From NCBI GenBank assembly GCA_035654655.1, contig DASRWI010000036.1:1-29617 (forward strand): a DNA stretch of 29,617 bases, given 5' to 3'. Position 1 is the stretch's first letter; the number at the start of each line of letters is the position of its first letter. This DNA comes from DASRWI01 sp035654655 (GTDB lineage: Bacteria > Bacteroidota > Ignavibacteria > Ignavibacteriales > Ignavibacteriaceae). Made by a program: the position numbers and the translations under genes. The notes beneath the pieces were generated by a model that saw nothing but the letters and a program-made list of their open reading frames with translations, ran no database searches and was not told where the DNA came from. Positions 8,258 to 17,147 of this stretch are shown here, piece after piece.

Positions 8258-9271
8258 TTATCTGGTTAAAAAATTTGATCCTTTACGAATCTTTTCTCTC
8301 CAATAATTTAGTAGATCTGTCATTGTTTGTTCAAATGGAATTGTTGGTTGCCATCCTGTATGATTTCTAAACTTTGTTGTATTTGGAACCTGGAGATCGG
8401 CATCAATTGGACGAATTCTATTGGGATCCGTTTCGACTTGAATATTTTTTGTAGTAGAAATACTTAGCATAAAATCGAGCATTTCTTTTATCGAACATGA
8501 ATAATTGCCTCCAATATTGTAATATTCACCCGCAATTGGATTAACTGTTACTAATAAGTAATAAGCTTTTACTGCATCCCTGACATCGGCCCATGTGCGG
8601 AGGGAATCTAAATTTCCAGTTTTTACAAAGGGGGGGATTAATCCATATTCTATCATTGCAATTTGTTTGGCAAAAGTAGATTCTGCAAATACATCACCTC
8701 TTCGAGGGCCTGTATGTGTAAACATCCTGGTCGTTATAACACTCATATTGTATGCTTCTGCATAATATCTTCCAAGAAGGTCTGTTCCAACTTTTGAGAT
8801 GGCATATGGTGATGCTGGATGGAAGGTACATTCCTCATCAATTGGTAGTTTATCTTTTGATACTCTTCCAAATACCTCAGAAGAAGCACAAACATGAATA
8901 ACCGGATTTAATTGAAGCGTCTTAATTGCTTCTAATAGATTTGAAGTACCTATTATATTAGTATTCAATGTGTCAGCTGGTGCATCAAAGCTGACTCTAG
9001 GATAACTTTGGGCTGCTAAATGAAATACATAATCGGGTTGAGTTTCTTTTAAAACTTTTATTAAAGATGAAAAATCATTAAGATCCCCATATGATAAAAA
9101 GAGTCTTTTGTTTAAATTAATTTCACCTAAAAGATGTTCAATATTATCAAGGGGACTTCGCCACCTTGCCATTCCAAATATATTCCAATCGGTATTTTCT
9201 AATAAGAAGTCAGCCAAATGAGATCCGACCATGCCAGTAATACCTGTTATTAATGCAGTAGATTTTTTCAT
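8258..9271 (-). CDS. GDP-sugar 4,6-dehydratase, extended SDR (GDP-mannose dehydratase-like; DmhA/WcbK-type candidate)
   Basis: The 337-residue protein has a Rossmann start TGITGMVGSH (9-18), DLNDFSSL after strand 3, HLAAQSYPRVSFDAP, a catalytic SSE (130-132) and YAISK (156-160). It also has HTGPRRGDVFAESTFAKQI, characteristic of GDP-mannose 4,6-dehydratase relatives, and a substrate-domain LRTWADVRDAVKAYYLL with YNIGGN. It should oxidise C4 and remove the C6 hydroxyl of a GDP-hexose or GDP-heptose to give a 4-keto-6-deoxy sugar. Next to hddA, gmhA and hddC the likely substrate is GDP-D-glycero-D-manno-heptose, as for DmhA in Yersinia and its Burkholderia capsule counterpart. GDP-mannose remains possible. 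The reductase gene lies 11 bp upstream in transcription order. Confidence 0.85.
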   Translation of the reverse strand: MKKSTALITGITGMVGSHLADFLLENTDWNIFGMARWRSPLDNIEHLLGEINLNKRLFLSYGDLNDFSSLIKVLKETQPDYVFHLAAQSYPRVSFDAPADTLNTNIIGTSNLLEAIKTLQLNPVIHVCASSEVFGRVSKDKLPIDEECTFHPASPYAISKVGTDLLGRYYAEAYNMSVITTRMFTHTGPRRGDVFAESTFAKQIAMIEYGLIPPFVKTGNLDSLRTWADVRDAVKAYYLLVTVNPIAGEYYNIGGNYSCSIKEMLDFMLSISTTKNIQVETDPNRIRPIDADLQVPNTTKFRNHTGWQPTIPFEQTMTDLLNYWREKIRKGSNFLTR

Positions 9272-9282
9272 ACTATATAATA

Positions 9283-10140
9283 TTATACATAATGTAATTT
9301 CTCATATTGCAATGCTTCATTTAAAGGAGTAAAACTTTTACCTAATAGTGAAGTTGAATAAGCTGAATTAAATTTTATCTTTTGGGGACGAGCATCATAG
9401 AATATTTTATCAGGATTAATTATTTTAATATTTAAATGACCTATGTTTTTAATAAAACAATTTGCAATTTCTACCCTGGATAAATATTCAGGACCGCATA
9501 TGTTAAAATACTGGTTTTTATGATGTTCCCACTCATTGTGGATGTTTAGTATACACTTTATGAGGTCTTCAATAAATACTACTTTTCGAATTAATGGATC
9601 ATAGATTTCTGCTAATGATTTATTTTCATAGCACGATCTTAGATATTTCATGAACTTATCGTTCCATGAGAAAACATATGATAATCTAAATGATTTGAAA
9701 TTGATTTCATCCTTAAAGTATTTTTCAATCAATAATTTCATTTTCCCATATTCCCCTAAGGGATTTGAAGGAATGATATTTTCATCATTTCTTTTTAATG
9801 AATTACCATAAATAACATCACTTGAAAAAAACAGCACTCTTGCTCTTCTCTTTAAACAATTATTTATAAACTGAATAGTTCCTATTACATTTATATTAAA
9901 AGAGTTCTGATAATCTTCATTACATTGATCGGGTGATGATATTCCAGACAAAAAAACTACAGTATCAGAATCGTTTATTATTTTAAAGTCAAATTTGGAA
10001 ATTTGTAATAAATCGAAAAAAGTATAGTTTTCGCTATTTATGGAGGACAGAAGTAATAATTTGACTTCATTATTTATACTTTTTTGAATTCGCTGACCTA
10101 TATAGCTATCCGCACCCGCGATAATTAATTGGTTTTGCAT
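9283..10140 (-). CDS. Extended SDR reductase/epimerase, RmlD-like (candidate 4-keto-6-deoxy-heptose reductase)
   Basis: The 285-residue protein begins with a degenerate Rossmann motif GADSYIG (9-15). It continues with VVFLSGISSPDQC (the position of the usual HxAA), NVIGTIQFINNC, FFSSDVIYG (catalytic Ser) and YGKMK (131-135, the YxxxK pair). A later YFNICGPEYLSRVEIANCF matches RmlD/epimerase substrate domains. It probably reduces the 4-keto group made by the dehydratase next to it, giving a GDP-6-deoxy-heptose (DmhB-like role), possibly with epimerisation. Family membership is firm; exact chemistry is inferred from the dehydratase and the heptose genes. A 191-bp gap without a recognisable gene or hairpin separates it from the pyruvyl transferase. 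Confidence 0.78.
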   Translation of the reverse strand: MQNQLIIAGADSYIGQRIQKSINNEVKLLLLSSINSENYTFFDLLQISKFDFKIINDSDTVVFLSGISSPDQCNEDYQNSFNINVIGTIQFINNCLKRRARVLFFSSDVIYGNSLKRNDENIIPSNPLGEYGKMKLLIEKYFKDEINFKSFRLSYVFSWNDKFMKYLRSCYENKSLAEIYDPLIRKVVFIEDLIKCILNIHNEWEHHKNQYFNICGPEYLSRVEIANCFIKNIGHLNIKIINPDKIFYDARPQKIKFNSAYSTSLLGKSFTPLNEALQYEKLHYV

Positions 10141-10331
10141 TTAAATATGTTTTGTAAGAGTAATTTGTGAATAGAAGAAACTAATTTCGATGATATAAAC
10201 ATCAATATCAGATAGTTTTTATGTTAATGTTTGTATTTTGCACGTAATTTTAAAAGTTTAACAAATCTTAATGGGTTATTTTAATGGTGAACCTAGAATT
10301 CAATAGAAAAGTCGGGATTATGTAGGATTTA

Positions 10332-11525
10332 CTAAGTCAATGTCTGCTCCAAATGTGTAGTTGTGTTATGATTACTAAGTATTTCGCTAGATTTTATTAC
10401 AAATGATTCATATATGTTCTTATTTTTCAATAGTGCTTCTTTTATAAAGTCCTTCTTGTGTTCGAAATTAGCAATGGCTTGTTTGTGCATATCAAATAAA
10501 TAGGCTGCACTTAGATTATCTTTTTTATCTATATAATTATCTTCTATATTAAATGCTTTAAAAAGAGTTCTATTTTTATTCTCACCATAGCTCGTAATTT
10601 CAGTGAAATATTCAGGAAATACAATCACAGGTGTCAAATTCTTTAAACAAAAAATCGAGTCATGAAATCTATGTGTTATTACAAGATCAAAATACTTATA
10701 TAAACCAACTTGTTCAAACGGATCTAAATCAGTAAAAATTATATCAGCATAGTATGCTGGGCGAAGCGATGCAACAATATAACCTTCTTGTCTAAAATGA
10801 TTTGCTAAATCGAAAGCCCATTTCGTATTTCTTGTCAAATGCAGACATATAATTGGCTTTTTTAAAACAATTTTTTTCCGTTTAAAGTATTCTTCAATAT
10901 AGCTATAGTCAATATCAAAGGTGAATGTCGGATCCGGTACTAATTGTAACCTCTTATCATCCTGCTTTGTAAAATGGGAGAGTAGTCTAAAGGTTGCTTC
11001 ATCTCTTACTCCTATTAAAGAGAAATCATTTATGTTATTTTGGATATCTTCTTTTTGTTGTGATGAGAGTTCTTCAAAGGTCTCTTTATGTGAAGAAGCT
11101 GCTATCATAAACTTTTTGCAGTTGATAGTGGCATCCAACCAATAAGCAGTTATTTCATTTTTACCAGCTCGTTTTAATTCAAGGATAGTATCTGATCCCA
11201 CATATATTGCATCGTATTTTTGTTGCTTTAAATAATTAATAGAATCTTTAAGGTTGGGAGATACAAATTTACTTTCGCTTAATACATAGTTGTTTTTGAA
11301 AAAAAGTTCATATTTTTTAATCCTTACATAATCAAAGAGTAAAGATTTGAATGAAATTTGTGATAAATATGGCTTTTTTATTGGTTTCCATCTTGAATAG
11401 TTTATTAATTCAACTTGTTCATTCGGAAATTGCCTTTGAATTGCTTTTAGAGTACAATATGATTGCATATTTGTACCCAGGTTTGAATACTCTTTAGTAT
11501 ATGTTAAAATACCGATCTTTTTCAT
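10332..11525 (-). CDS. Polysaccharide pyruvyl transferase family protein
   Basis: The 397-residue protein matches the PS_pyruv_trans family (CsaB/WcaK/MurV type). It opens with GILTYTKEYSNLGTNMQSY, has DAIYVGSDTILELKR in the first domain and DFSLIGVRDEATFRLL at the domain junction. It also has LQLVPDPTF, PIICLHLTR, and the GT-B like C-terminal LVITHRFHDSIFCLKNLTPVIVFPE. Members transfer pyruvate from phosphoenolpyruvate to a sugar as a ketal, adding negative charge, although some act as glycosyltransferase-like proteins. In Bacteroidota capsule loci this family often travels with an FrhB-like Fe-S protein, and such a gene occurs here two genes upstream. Whether it truly adds pyruvate is not provable from sequence. 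Confidence 0.88.
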   Translation of the reverse strand: MKKIGILTYTKEYSNLGTNMQSYCTLKAIQRQFPNEQVELINYSRWKPIKKPYLSQISFKSLLFDYVRIKKYELFFKNNYVLSESKFVSPNLKDSINYLKQQKYDAIYVGSDTILELKRAGKNEITAYWLDATINCKKFMIAASSHKETFEELSSQQKEDIQNNINDFSLIGVRDEATFRLLSHFTKQDDKRLQLVPDPTFTFDIDYSYIEEYFKRKKIVLKKPIICLHLTRNTKWAFDLANHFRQEGYIVASLRPAYYADIIFTDLDPFEQVGLYKYFDLVITHRFHDSIFCLKNLTPVIVFPEYFTEITSYGENKNRTLFKAFNIEDNYIDKKDNLSAAYLFDMHKQAIANFEHKKDFIKEALLKNKNIYESFVIKSSEILSNHNTTTHLEQTLT

Positions 11526-11614
11526 AAATATGACATTATCATTGAATTTGTCCAGAGATAATCGTGATAAATATTACATTGTTTTTCTATTATGAAAAAA
11601 TTGTTTTTTGAATT

Positions 11615-12718
11615 TTAATTTCTCATACAGTCATTTAAAAAGTTTCGATATAAGATAATTACCTTATCTTCTATAAACTCTTGATCGACAAATTGTTTTA
11701 TGTTTTGTTTAAGAATCGGGTAATTGAATTTATGTTCTTCAATAATTTTTTTCATAACCATTGTAAGACTTTCTTGGGATTCATTTTTAAAAGTGTATCC
11801 CGTATATCCATCTACGACTAATTGCCTGAAAGATTCAATATCAGTAGTAATTACAGGTTTGTTGTATTGGTAAGCTAAATTCAGCACACCGCTTTGTGCA
11901 CCATCATTATATGGTAATACTAAATAATGGCATGAAGAAATCAAATCTGGAATGTCTTTATTTGGTATCATCTCAATTCTTTTGGTAATTCCAGTGTTTT
12001 CAGCAATTATAGATTCATAATGCTTCCAATTATCACAATTTCCAGCAATCAGTAGTTGTATGTTTTCGATACCCGAATTTTGTAAATCTATAAAAGAGTT
12101 AATTAGCAAATCAAGCCTTTTATAAGCTTTAATATATCCAAAGAATAAAAATCTAATTACGTTTGCGGGTGGTGTAATATTCGAAGTGCCATAATCTTCC
12201 AAAGGTAAAGGGGCATAATAATGGTTTTTATTTGGAACTTTATCTTTGATAACACTTAACTGATATTTAGAAAATACCTGAAATTTATTTATCCTGTCAA
12301 TAATATAATTTTGATAAATGTCCATCCATTTTGCATTACTTGCGCCTTTGGGTGTTTTTACATTATGTATGCCCCAAATAATTTTATCCTTCTTAATAAA
12401 TTTAATCAGAAGAGGTAAAAAGAATGGAAATCCATGAAATGATACATATACTAAATCAGGTTTTAAACTTTGAATTTCACGTAGAAGTTTATAATATTGC
12501 CATAATATTCGAGGGTCCTTTTGCCTATACCTTAAATTAAACTCCTTAGGTTTAAAAGTAGAATCAATTAATCCATCAGCCTTTCTCCCCGTGTTTTTGC
12601 AATTAATTAATATCCAATTAATATCAAAATCGTTGATTAACTGAGGAACTCGTTTTGCATCAACAATTAAAAAATAATCGGGGGTTATCCAACAAATTTT
12701 CTTCTTTGTCTCTATCAT
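11615..12718 (-). CDS. GT4-like glycosyltransferase
   Basis: The 367-residue GT-B protein shows LKPDLVYVSFHGFPFFLPLL and IIWGIHNVKTPKG in the acceptor domain. The donor domain has IRFLFFGYIKAYKRLDLLINSF, LLIAGNCDNW, DIPDLISSCHYLVLPYNDGAQSG and a closing VDGYTGYTFKN. The usual E-x7-E motif is altered: the position reads NDGAQSGVLNLAYQYNKP, with no glutamate pair. It is thus a divergent member, which could affect donor choice. It probably adds one sugar to the lipid-linked repeat unit on the cytoplasmic side. It is flanked by methyltransferase and pyruvyl transferase genes in the same direction. Confidence 0.85.
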   Translation of the reverse strand: MIETKKKICWITPDYFLIVDAKRVPQLINDFDINWILINCKNTGRKADGLIDSTFKPKEFNLRYRQKDPRILWQYYKLLREIQSLKPDLVYVSFHGFPFFLPLLIKFIKKDKIIWGIHNVKTPKGASNAKWMDIYQNYIIDRINKFQVFSKYQLSVIKDKVPNKNHYYAPLPLEDYGTSNITPPANVIRFLFFGYIKAYKRLDLLINSFIDLQNSGIENIQLLIAGNCDNWKHYESIIAENTGITKRIEMIPNKDIPDLISSCHYLVLPYNDGAQSGVLNLAYQYNKPVITTDIESFRQLVVDGYTGYTFKNESQESLTMVMKKIIEEHKFNYPILKQNIKQFVDQEFIEDKVIILYRNFLNDCMRN

Positions 12719-12834
12719 AACAAAATGTTTGTTTGTTGTTAAAACATTAATTGATAACCTGCATCTTATTAACTTTTTAATAAAATTACATTATAGTAAT
12801 TAGTGAATATGGAAAGTGTTTATACCGTTGAAAT

Positions 12835-13617
12835 TTATTTGAAACCTTTAACTATACATATGCTCCCTAACCATCCAAGTTTATTTGAATCATAAAATTT
12901 ATTTTCAGCTTTAAGGTATAATGATGTGGATAATTTCGGAAATAATCGGTTAAATGGAAATATATCAAATCCTGAATGTTGGGTTTTTGTATGTCTGAAA
13001 CCAGTACTCCTAAATGCTTTCATAAATTTTGTATAAGAAAAGGGGAGAGGTTCTGCCTTATATTTTATCATCAAATCTCTAAATGATCTTCTTTTGAAAA
13101 TAGATACAATCGGTAAAAGGGGCCGGTAAATAAAAAACATTGAAAACCAATGAGGTGAAAAGCGATAATAAAATGAAACAATCACTATTCCATCTGGTTT
13201 CAATACACGATAGATTTCTTTTAATCCGCTTTCCCAAGAATCCAAGTATCTCAATAACCCCAGACAAACAACAGCATCAAAATAATTATCTTGAAACTTA
13301 AGGTTTTCTGCATCACCTGTTTCAAAGAAAATTTTTGATTTTGATTTTGCTGTTACGAATCTTTCTGTAGCAATGTTTACCATATCCTTAGAAATATCAA
13401 TACCCCAAACATTCTCACTTATTTCAAATAAACTTTCAGATATTGTTCCAGGCCCACATCCTAAGTCTAAAATATTTTGAAGTTTGGCTCTTTTATCGAT
13501 AAGATTAAGAATCCTTTCTCTTTCTCGTATTTTTATGGGGGTCAAATGTTTTGATAAATATTGATGAGAATCTTTATCGAATTGCTCCTCAATGGCGGAT
13601 TTTCTTTTGATGGACAT
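12835..13617 (-). CDS. Class I SAM-dependent methyltransferase
   Basis: The 260-residue protein has methyltransferase motif I LDLGCGPG (50-57), the acidic residue after strand 2 in VWGIDISKDMVNIA, GDAENLKFQDNYFDAVVCLG (motifs II/III) and LKEIYRVLKPDGIVIVSF, so the SAM site is complete. The C-terminal ~90 residues contain hydrophobic stretches (HWFSMFFIYRPLLPIV) and no recognised domain; they may bind the acceptor or the membrane. In a polysaccharide locus it most likely O-methylates a sugar of the repeat unit, but the position is unknown. Ubiquinone-type methyltransferases share motif I and are a less likely alternative. Confidence 0.85.
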   Translation of the reverse strand: MSIKRKSAIEEQFDKDSHQYLSKHLTPIKIRERERILNLIDKRAKLQNILDLGCGPGTISESLFEISENVWGIDISKDMVNIATERFVTAKSKSKIFFETGDAENLKFQDNYFDAVVCLGLLRYLDSWESGLKEIYRVLKPDGIVIVSFYYRFSPHWFSMFFIYRPLLPIVSIFKRRSFRDLMIKYKAEPLPFSYTKFMKAFRSTGFRHTKTQHSGFDIFPFNRLFPKLSTSLYLKAENKFYDSNKLGWLGSICIVKGFK

Positions 13618-13658
13618 AAATCAAAATTTTGAAAGTATAATAATTCTGAATGGATATT

Positions 13659-14882
13659 TTATTTTATTAAATTATAAACCAACTTAAATAAGTGAAGTTG
13701 TTCCAATAAAAGCTTAATTCTATGCTTAGTAAAAACTTTTATTTCTATCCAAATCCTAATATTATTATCGTAATATCCTCCATCAAAGTTAGGAAGCCTG
13801 AATCCAAATGTTTTGTATAAATAAAATCTCGATTTTTGTCTTACCTTTTTACTTGTTATATTTTCATGTTGTGATTTTTTTATCTCTTCCGTCGATATAG
13901 GGAGCGTCACTATCAGATCTGTATCAATCATTCTTTTAATAATATCATCGGCTTTTTTATTTCTTGTGATGAGAACTGACCAAGGGTTTATATGTTTTAA
14001 AAATTTATCTAACCAAGCATCACCACAAGAAAAATCCGCCAATTCCCCGGTCGCATCAATACATAAATGGCACCTTAAATGCTTTGACAAACCATTTAAT
14101 CCTACATAGTTTGGATAAGGGATTTCAACTTGTTTGCCAGAAATTTCTTTAATCAACATGCTTCCTGGCTGGCCATTCCCTCGAAATCTGAAATAGTCAA
14201 TATCATTTGGATTGATCCCATTTCTTTTAGCCAACAAATTAATATTTTTAAAGGTTTTTATGCCACCACAAAAATTTCCTATTGTAAAGATTACTTTTCT
14301 ACTAAATTCCTTATCTAAACGTTGAATATTTCGAATTCCAGCTAATTGACAAGGAGTTCCAATTATTGCAACATTGTATTTATTGTTCTTAATCTCGTTT
14401 ATAGCTTTTGATAAATCAACAGGACAATATTTTGATCCTTGAGATTTTAATATGTCGGCTTTATCCTTTGCTAAAATACAATCGGTGTTTACTCCGGAAT
14501 CAAATTTAAACTGGGTTGTCAAAACTCTGTCTACTATCTTATTTTCTAATAGATAAATCGCAATTGCACTCATTAAACCACCTGATGAGGCATTTTTCAA
14601 TAATTCCTTATCTGTTGAACAGGCAGCGTAATGATTATAGATATAACCTAATTCCAAATCATATTTTGCTTCATTAAATAATGACTTTGATTCCTCTAAA
14701 ATATTATAGCCTTTACCAGGGCATATTTCAAAGACAAATTTTTCATTATGGCTAATATTATTGATTGGAATTTTCTGATCAAGTTTTTTATTGAAGACCA
14801 TCTTTCCCGGGGGATCAAAGTAAGTACAGATTCCACACCCAATACAGAGACCAGCTTTTACCACATCATTTATGTTTTCCAT
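13659..14882 (-). CDS. Coenzyme F420 hydrogenase beta subunit (FrhB)-like Fe-S protein
   Basis: The 407-residue protein starts with a ferredoxin-like cluster motif GLCIGCGICT (Cys13, Cys16, Cys19) and Cys54 in EICPGKG. The FrhB/FdhB domain follows, seen in NASSGGLMSAIAIYLLENKIVD, SQGSKYCPVD, VAIIGTPCQLAGIRN, FTIGNFCGG and DIDYFRFRGNG. A further Cys-rich stretch LRCHLCIDATGELADFSCGD looks like another metal or flavin site. The family reduces F420 in methanogens, but homologues in bacterial capsule loci have no established reaction and usually accompany pyruvyl transferases. It may be a redox enzyme acting on a sugar or pyruvyl group. It is not a hydrogenase here, as no partner subunits are present. 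Confidence 0.88.
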   Translation of the reverse strand: MENINDVVKAGLCIGCGICTYFDPPGKMVFNKKLDQKIPINNISHNEKFVFEICPGKGYNILEESKSLFNEAKYDLELGYIYNHYAACSTDKELLKNASSGGLMSAIAIYLLENKIVDRVLTTQFKFDSGVNTDCILAKDKADILKSQGSKYCPVDLSKAINEIKNNKYNVAIIGTPCQLAGIRNIQRLDKEFSRKVIFTIGNFCGGIKTFKNINLLAKRNGINPNDIDYFRFRGNGQPGSMLIKEISGKQVEIPYPNYVGLNGLSKHLRCHLCIDATGELADFSCGDAWLDKFLKHINPWSVLITRNKKADDIIKRMIDTDLIVTLPISTEEIKKSQHENITSKKVRQKSRFYLYKTFGFRLPNFDGGYYDNNIRIWIEIKVFTKHRIKLLLEQLHLFKLVYNLIK

Positions 14883-14968
14883 ATGTTTATTTATTGGCTA
14901 ATCAATTTTTGATTTATGCCATTAACTCAATGAAATAATGTTGTTTTAATAAGTAAAAAATATTCTTG

Positions 14969-15883
14969 CTATACTTCTGATAGCATTTTTTCTACTGGCC
15001 GTTTAAAAATTGAATGTTTTATATAGCCTCCTGTAAATGTGAAATATTTTATAAACATTCCCCAAAACGCAAATGGTAAATATCCATGCTTTAAATAAAA
15101 TTTTAAATCTACCTCAACATTATATCCTGACTTTATGGAGGTAAAGCTTTCATATAAATCATTTAAGTTAGTTTTTCTTGAAAATCCTGTAGTTTCAGTG
15201 TTATTGCTTATTATAAGGTCTAAATAAGTAATTATCTGAATCCCTTTGGTTGAACATTGAAGCGTAAAATCACTATCTCCATGGTATTGGGGAAAGTTTT
15301 TTTCATCCCATATTATTCCATAAGATGTAATGACATTAACAGGAATTAACGTTCCCATTCCTGGTTGCCATTGACAATTGATAATCTTTTTTTTGTTATC
15401 CTTTATTTTATTCTTCATCCCAAAATTTCCAGAGAACTTGTTGAAATAACCTCCAACAGACCATATTTTTTCCGGGGAATTTTTAAATATAATTTTTGAT
15501 CCAATAACAGTGTTTATAAAACGAATGTCATAAATCAAAGATTCTATTATTAAAAAATAATTTTGATTTGGGAATATATCATCGTTCCATAATAGCAAAT
15601 AATCACTTTGTATTTCATAAATTGCAAATCTTGCACCCAAATTAATACAACCTGTCCACCATAAGTGACCATCTCCCTTTAAAAGGTAAATATCTTTATA
15701 TACTTCTGCTATATAATCTTTACTACCATCAGTAGAACCATCATCAATTACGATAATACTATACAGGATAGATCCCTTACCATACTCATTATAATAATAA
15801 AGAGCCTTGTATAGAGAAGATAAACCTTCTTTAGTGATTTCTAATCGGTTGTGGATTGGAATTAATATTGTAACTTTTTTCAT
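14969..15883 (-). CDS. GT2 family glycosyltransferase (rhamnosyltransferase-like)
   Basis: The ATG at 15883 (MKKVTILIPIHNR) is preferred; a TTG four codons earlier is in frame but unlikely. The ~304-residue GT-A protein has the family start VTILIPIHNR, IIVIDDGSTDGS, a GDGHLWWTGCINLGARFA segment typical of rhamnosyltransferase-like GT2 enzymes, and the metal-binding WNDD in YLLLWNDDIFPNQ. An FPQYHGDSDFTLQC motif probably holds the catalytic base. A C-terminal hydrophobic patch (GYLPFAFWGMFIKYF) could touch the membrane. Its start lies 53 bp inside the end of the polymerase gene in another frame, so translation is probably coupled. It adds a sugar to the repeat unit; the donor is unknown. Confidence 0.88.
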   Translation of the reverse strand: MKKVTILIPIHNRLEITKEGLSSLYKALYYYNEYGKGSILYSIIVIDDGSTDGSKDYIAEVYKDIYLLKGDGHLWWTGCINLGARFAIYEIQSDYLLLWNDDIFPNQNYFLIIESLIYDIRFINTVIGSKIIFKNSPEKIWSVGGYFNKFSGNFGMKNKIKDNKKKIINCQWQPGMGTLIPVNVITSYGIIWDEKNFPQYHGDSDFTLQCSTKGIQIITYLDLIISNNTETTGFSRKTNLNDLYESFTSIKSGYNVEVDLKFYLKHGYLPFAFWGMFIKYFTFTGGYIKHSIFKRPVEKMLSEV

Positions 15884-17093
15884 TGTACCGATCAATCATA
15901 TAAAAATTTATTACTAAAAATGGAATGAACTCCGGCTCTTCAAAATAATTGGTTCCTGTAAAGGACGTTAGAAATAAAAATATAAATAATAGACGGATAT
16001 GATGGGGGATAGCTATCCTGTATTTTGGAATTAATATTTTATAATATATCATGAATATAAAAATTATATATATTATGCCAAACTTATTAAATGCTCCAAA
16101 AAGCCCAACATCACTTCGATATAAAAATTTATTCATCATTTCTTGCCCATATGAACTCAATGAATGTTCCTGACCGTTACCAAAAAAATAACAAAACGGA
16201 CTAGGGAAATAATCAAATAAGAAGTAGTTAATTTCTTGAATTCGAACATATTCACTACTCATTATTTTTTGTTCTTTAGTTACATCAATAAGCGATGTAA
16301 AATATTCATCCATATATGGGTAACCTAAATATATTGTAGCCGATAAAAATATTAGTACACTTATCTTTTTTGTAAGTAGAATTCTTGAAGAAATAAAGAA
16401 ATCAATGGCAAGTATTAAAATAACAGTAAAGATTATTTGACGTGACCCAGTTAATGAAAGTGCCACTGCTGTTAAAATTAATATTAAAAAATGTTTGAGT
16501 TTGAAGTTTTCATTTAACTTTATCCAGGAATAGAATATTAAAAAATAAGCATAAGGAATACCAAGTAGCATAATTCGAACAACACCTGCACGTTCATCCG
16601 CAAGATTTTTTACAAAATCAATTTCTGTATCAGAATAGTAATCAAAAAAAACTGTCGGTAAATTAAACAAAACGGATGGAAAAGTTATTTGTTGAATGAC
16701 CATGATAACCGACCAGACAGTTCCCACAAAAACAATAAGTTTTTCTAAATTAAATTTATTAGGCTTAAATTTAAAGAGAATGAAATATAATAACCAATAA
16801 ATTACTGTTCTGGAAATTAGAAATGATAAATAATAATTTTGCTGGTGAAATATTTTTGATGGAATTGAACTTAATAGAGTCAGCAATATTATCGATGTGA
16901 TGCAAGTACCAAAAATATTTTTTCTATTAGGTTCTTTAAATGTACTTAGTATAAAAAGAGATAATATTACTAAAAGTAAAAGGATTTCAACATAGTCAGT
17001 TATCCTATCTGGTATCAGTACAAATGAAAACAATCTTATCGATGTTAAGACAATAACTATTGAAAATATAAATATATTACTCTCCTTTGTCAT
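15831..17093 (-). CDS. wzy: O-antigen polymerase/ligase-like membrane protein (Wzy candidate)
   Basis: The ATG at 17093 (MTKESNIFIFSIV) is chosen because the longer frame to 17147 would need a TTG and adds only polar residues. The ~420-residue protein is almost entirely hydrophobic, with about ten or more membrane segments. A large external loop around ITFPSVLFNLPTVFFDYY and a second around EINYFLFDYFPSPFCYFFG are followed by GLFGAFNKFGIIY, the usual Wzy/O-antigen ligase arrangement. Sequence identity in this family is low, so the call rests on topology and on the neighbouring Wzx, Wzc and Wza genes. It would join repeat units in the periplasm. It overlaps the downstream GT2 gene by 53 bp. 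Confidence 0.8.
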   Translation of the reverse strand: MTKESNIFIFSIVIVLTSIRLFSFVLIPDRITDYVEILLLLVILSLFILSTFKEPNRKNIFGTCITSIILLTLLSSIPSKIFHQQNYYLSFLISRTVIYWLLYFILFKFKPNKFNLEKLIVFVGTVWSVIMVIQQITFPSVLFNLPTVFFDYYSDTEIDFVKNLADERAGVVRIMLLGIPYAYFLIFYSWIKLNENFKLKHFLILILTAVALSLTGSRQIIFTVILILAIDFFISSRILLTKKISVLIFLSATIYLGYPYMDEYFTSLIDVTKEQKIMSSEYVRIQEINYFLFDYFPSPFCYFFGNGQEHSLSSYGQEMMNKFLYRSDVGLFGAFNKFGIIYIIFIFMIYYKILIPKYRIAIPHHIRLLFIFLFLTSFTGTNYFEEPEFIPFLVINFYMIDRYNEKSYNINSNPQPIRNH

Positions 17094-17147
17094 TATACTT
17101 ATATGTCTATTGCGTTTCTTCCCTTCAATGTGAAAATAGGCCGGCAA

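Noticed and set aside
13079..13267. 62-codon minus-strand frame inside the methyltransferase
   Set aside because: It is a second frame within a gene that has an intact SAM-binding motif set.
17094..17147. Longer start for the polymerase-like protein
   Set aside because: It would need a TTG start and adds only a polar segment before the first membrane helix.
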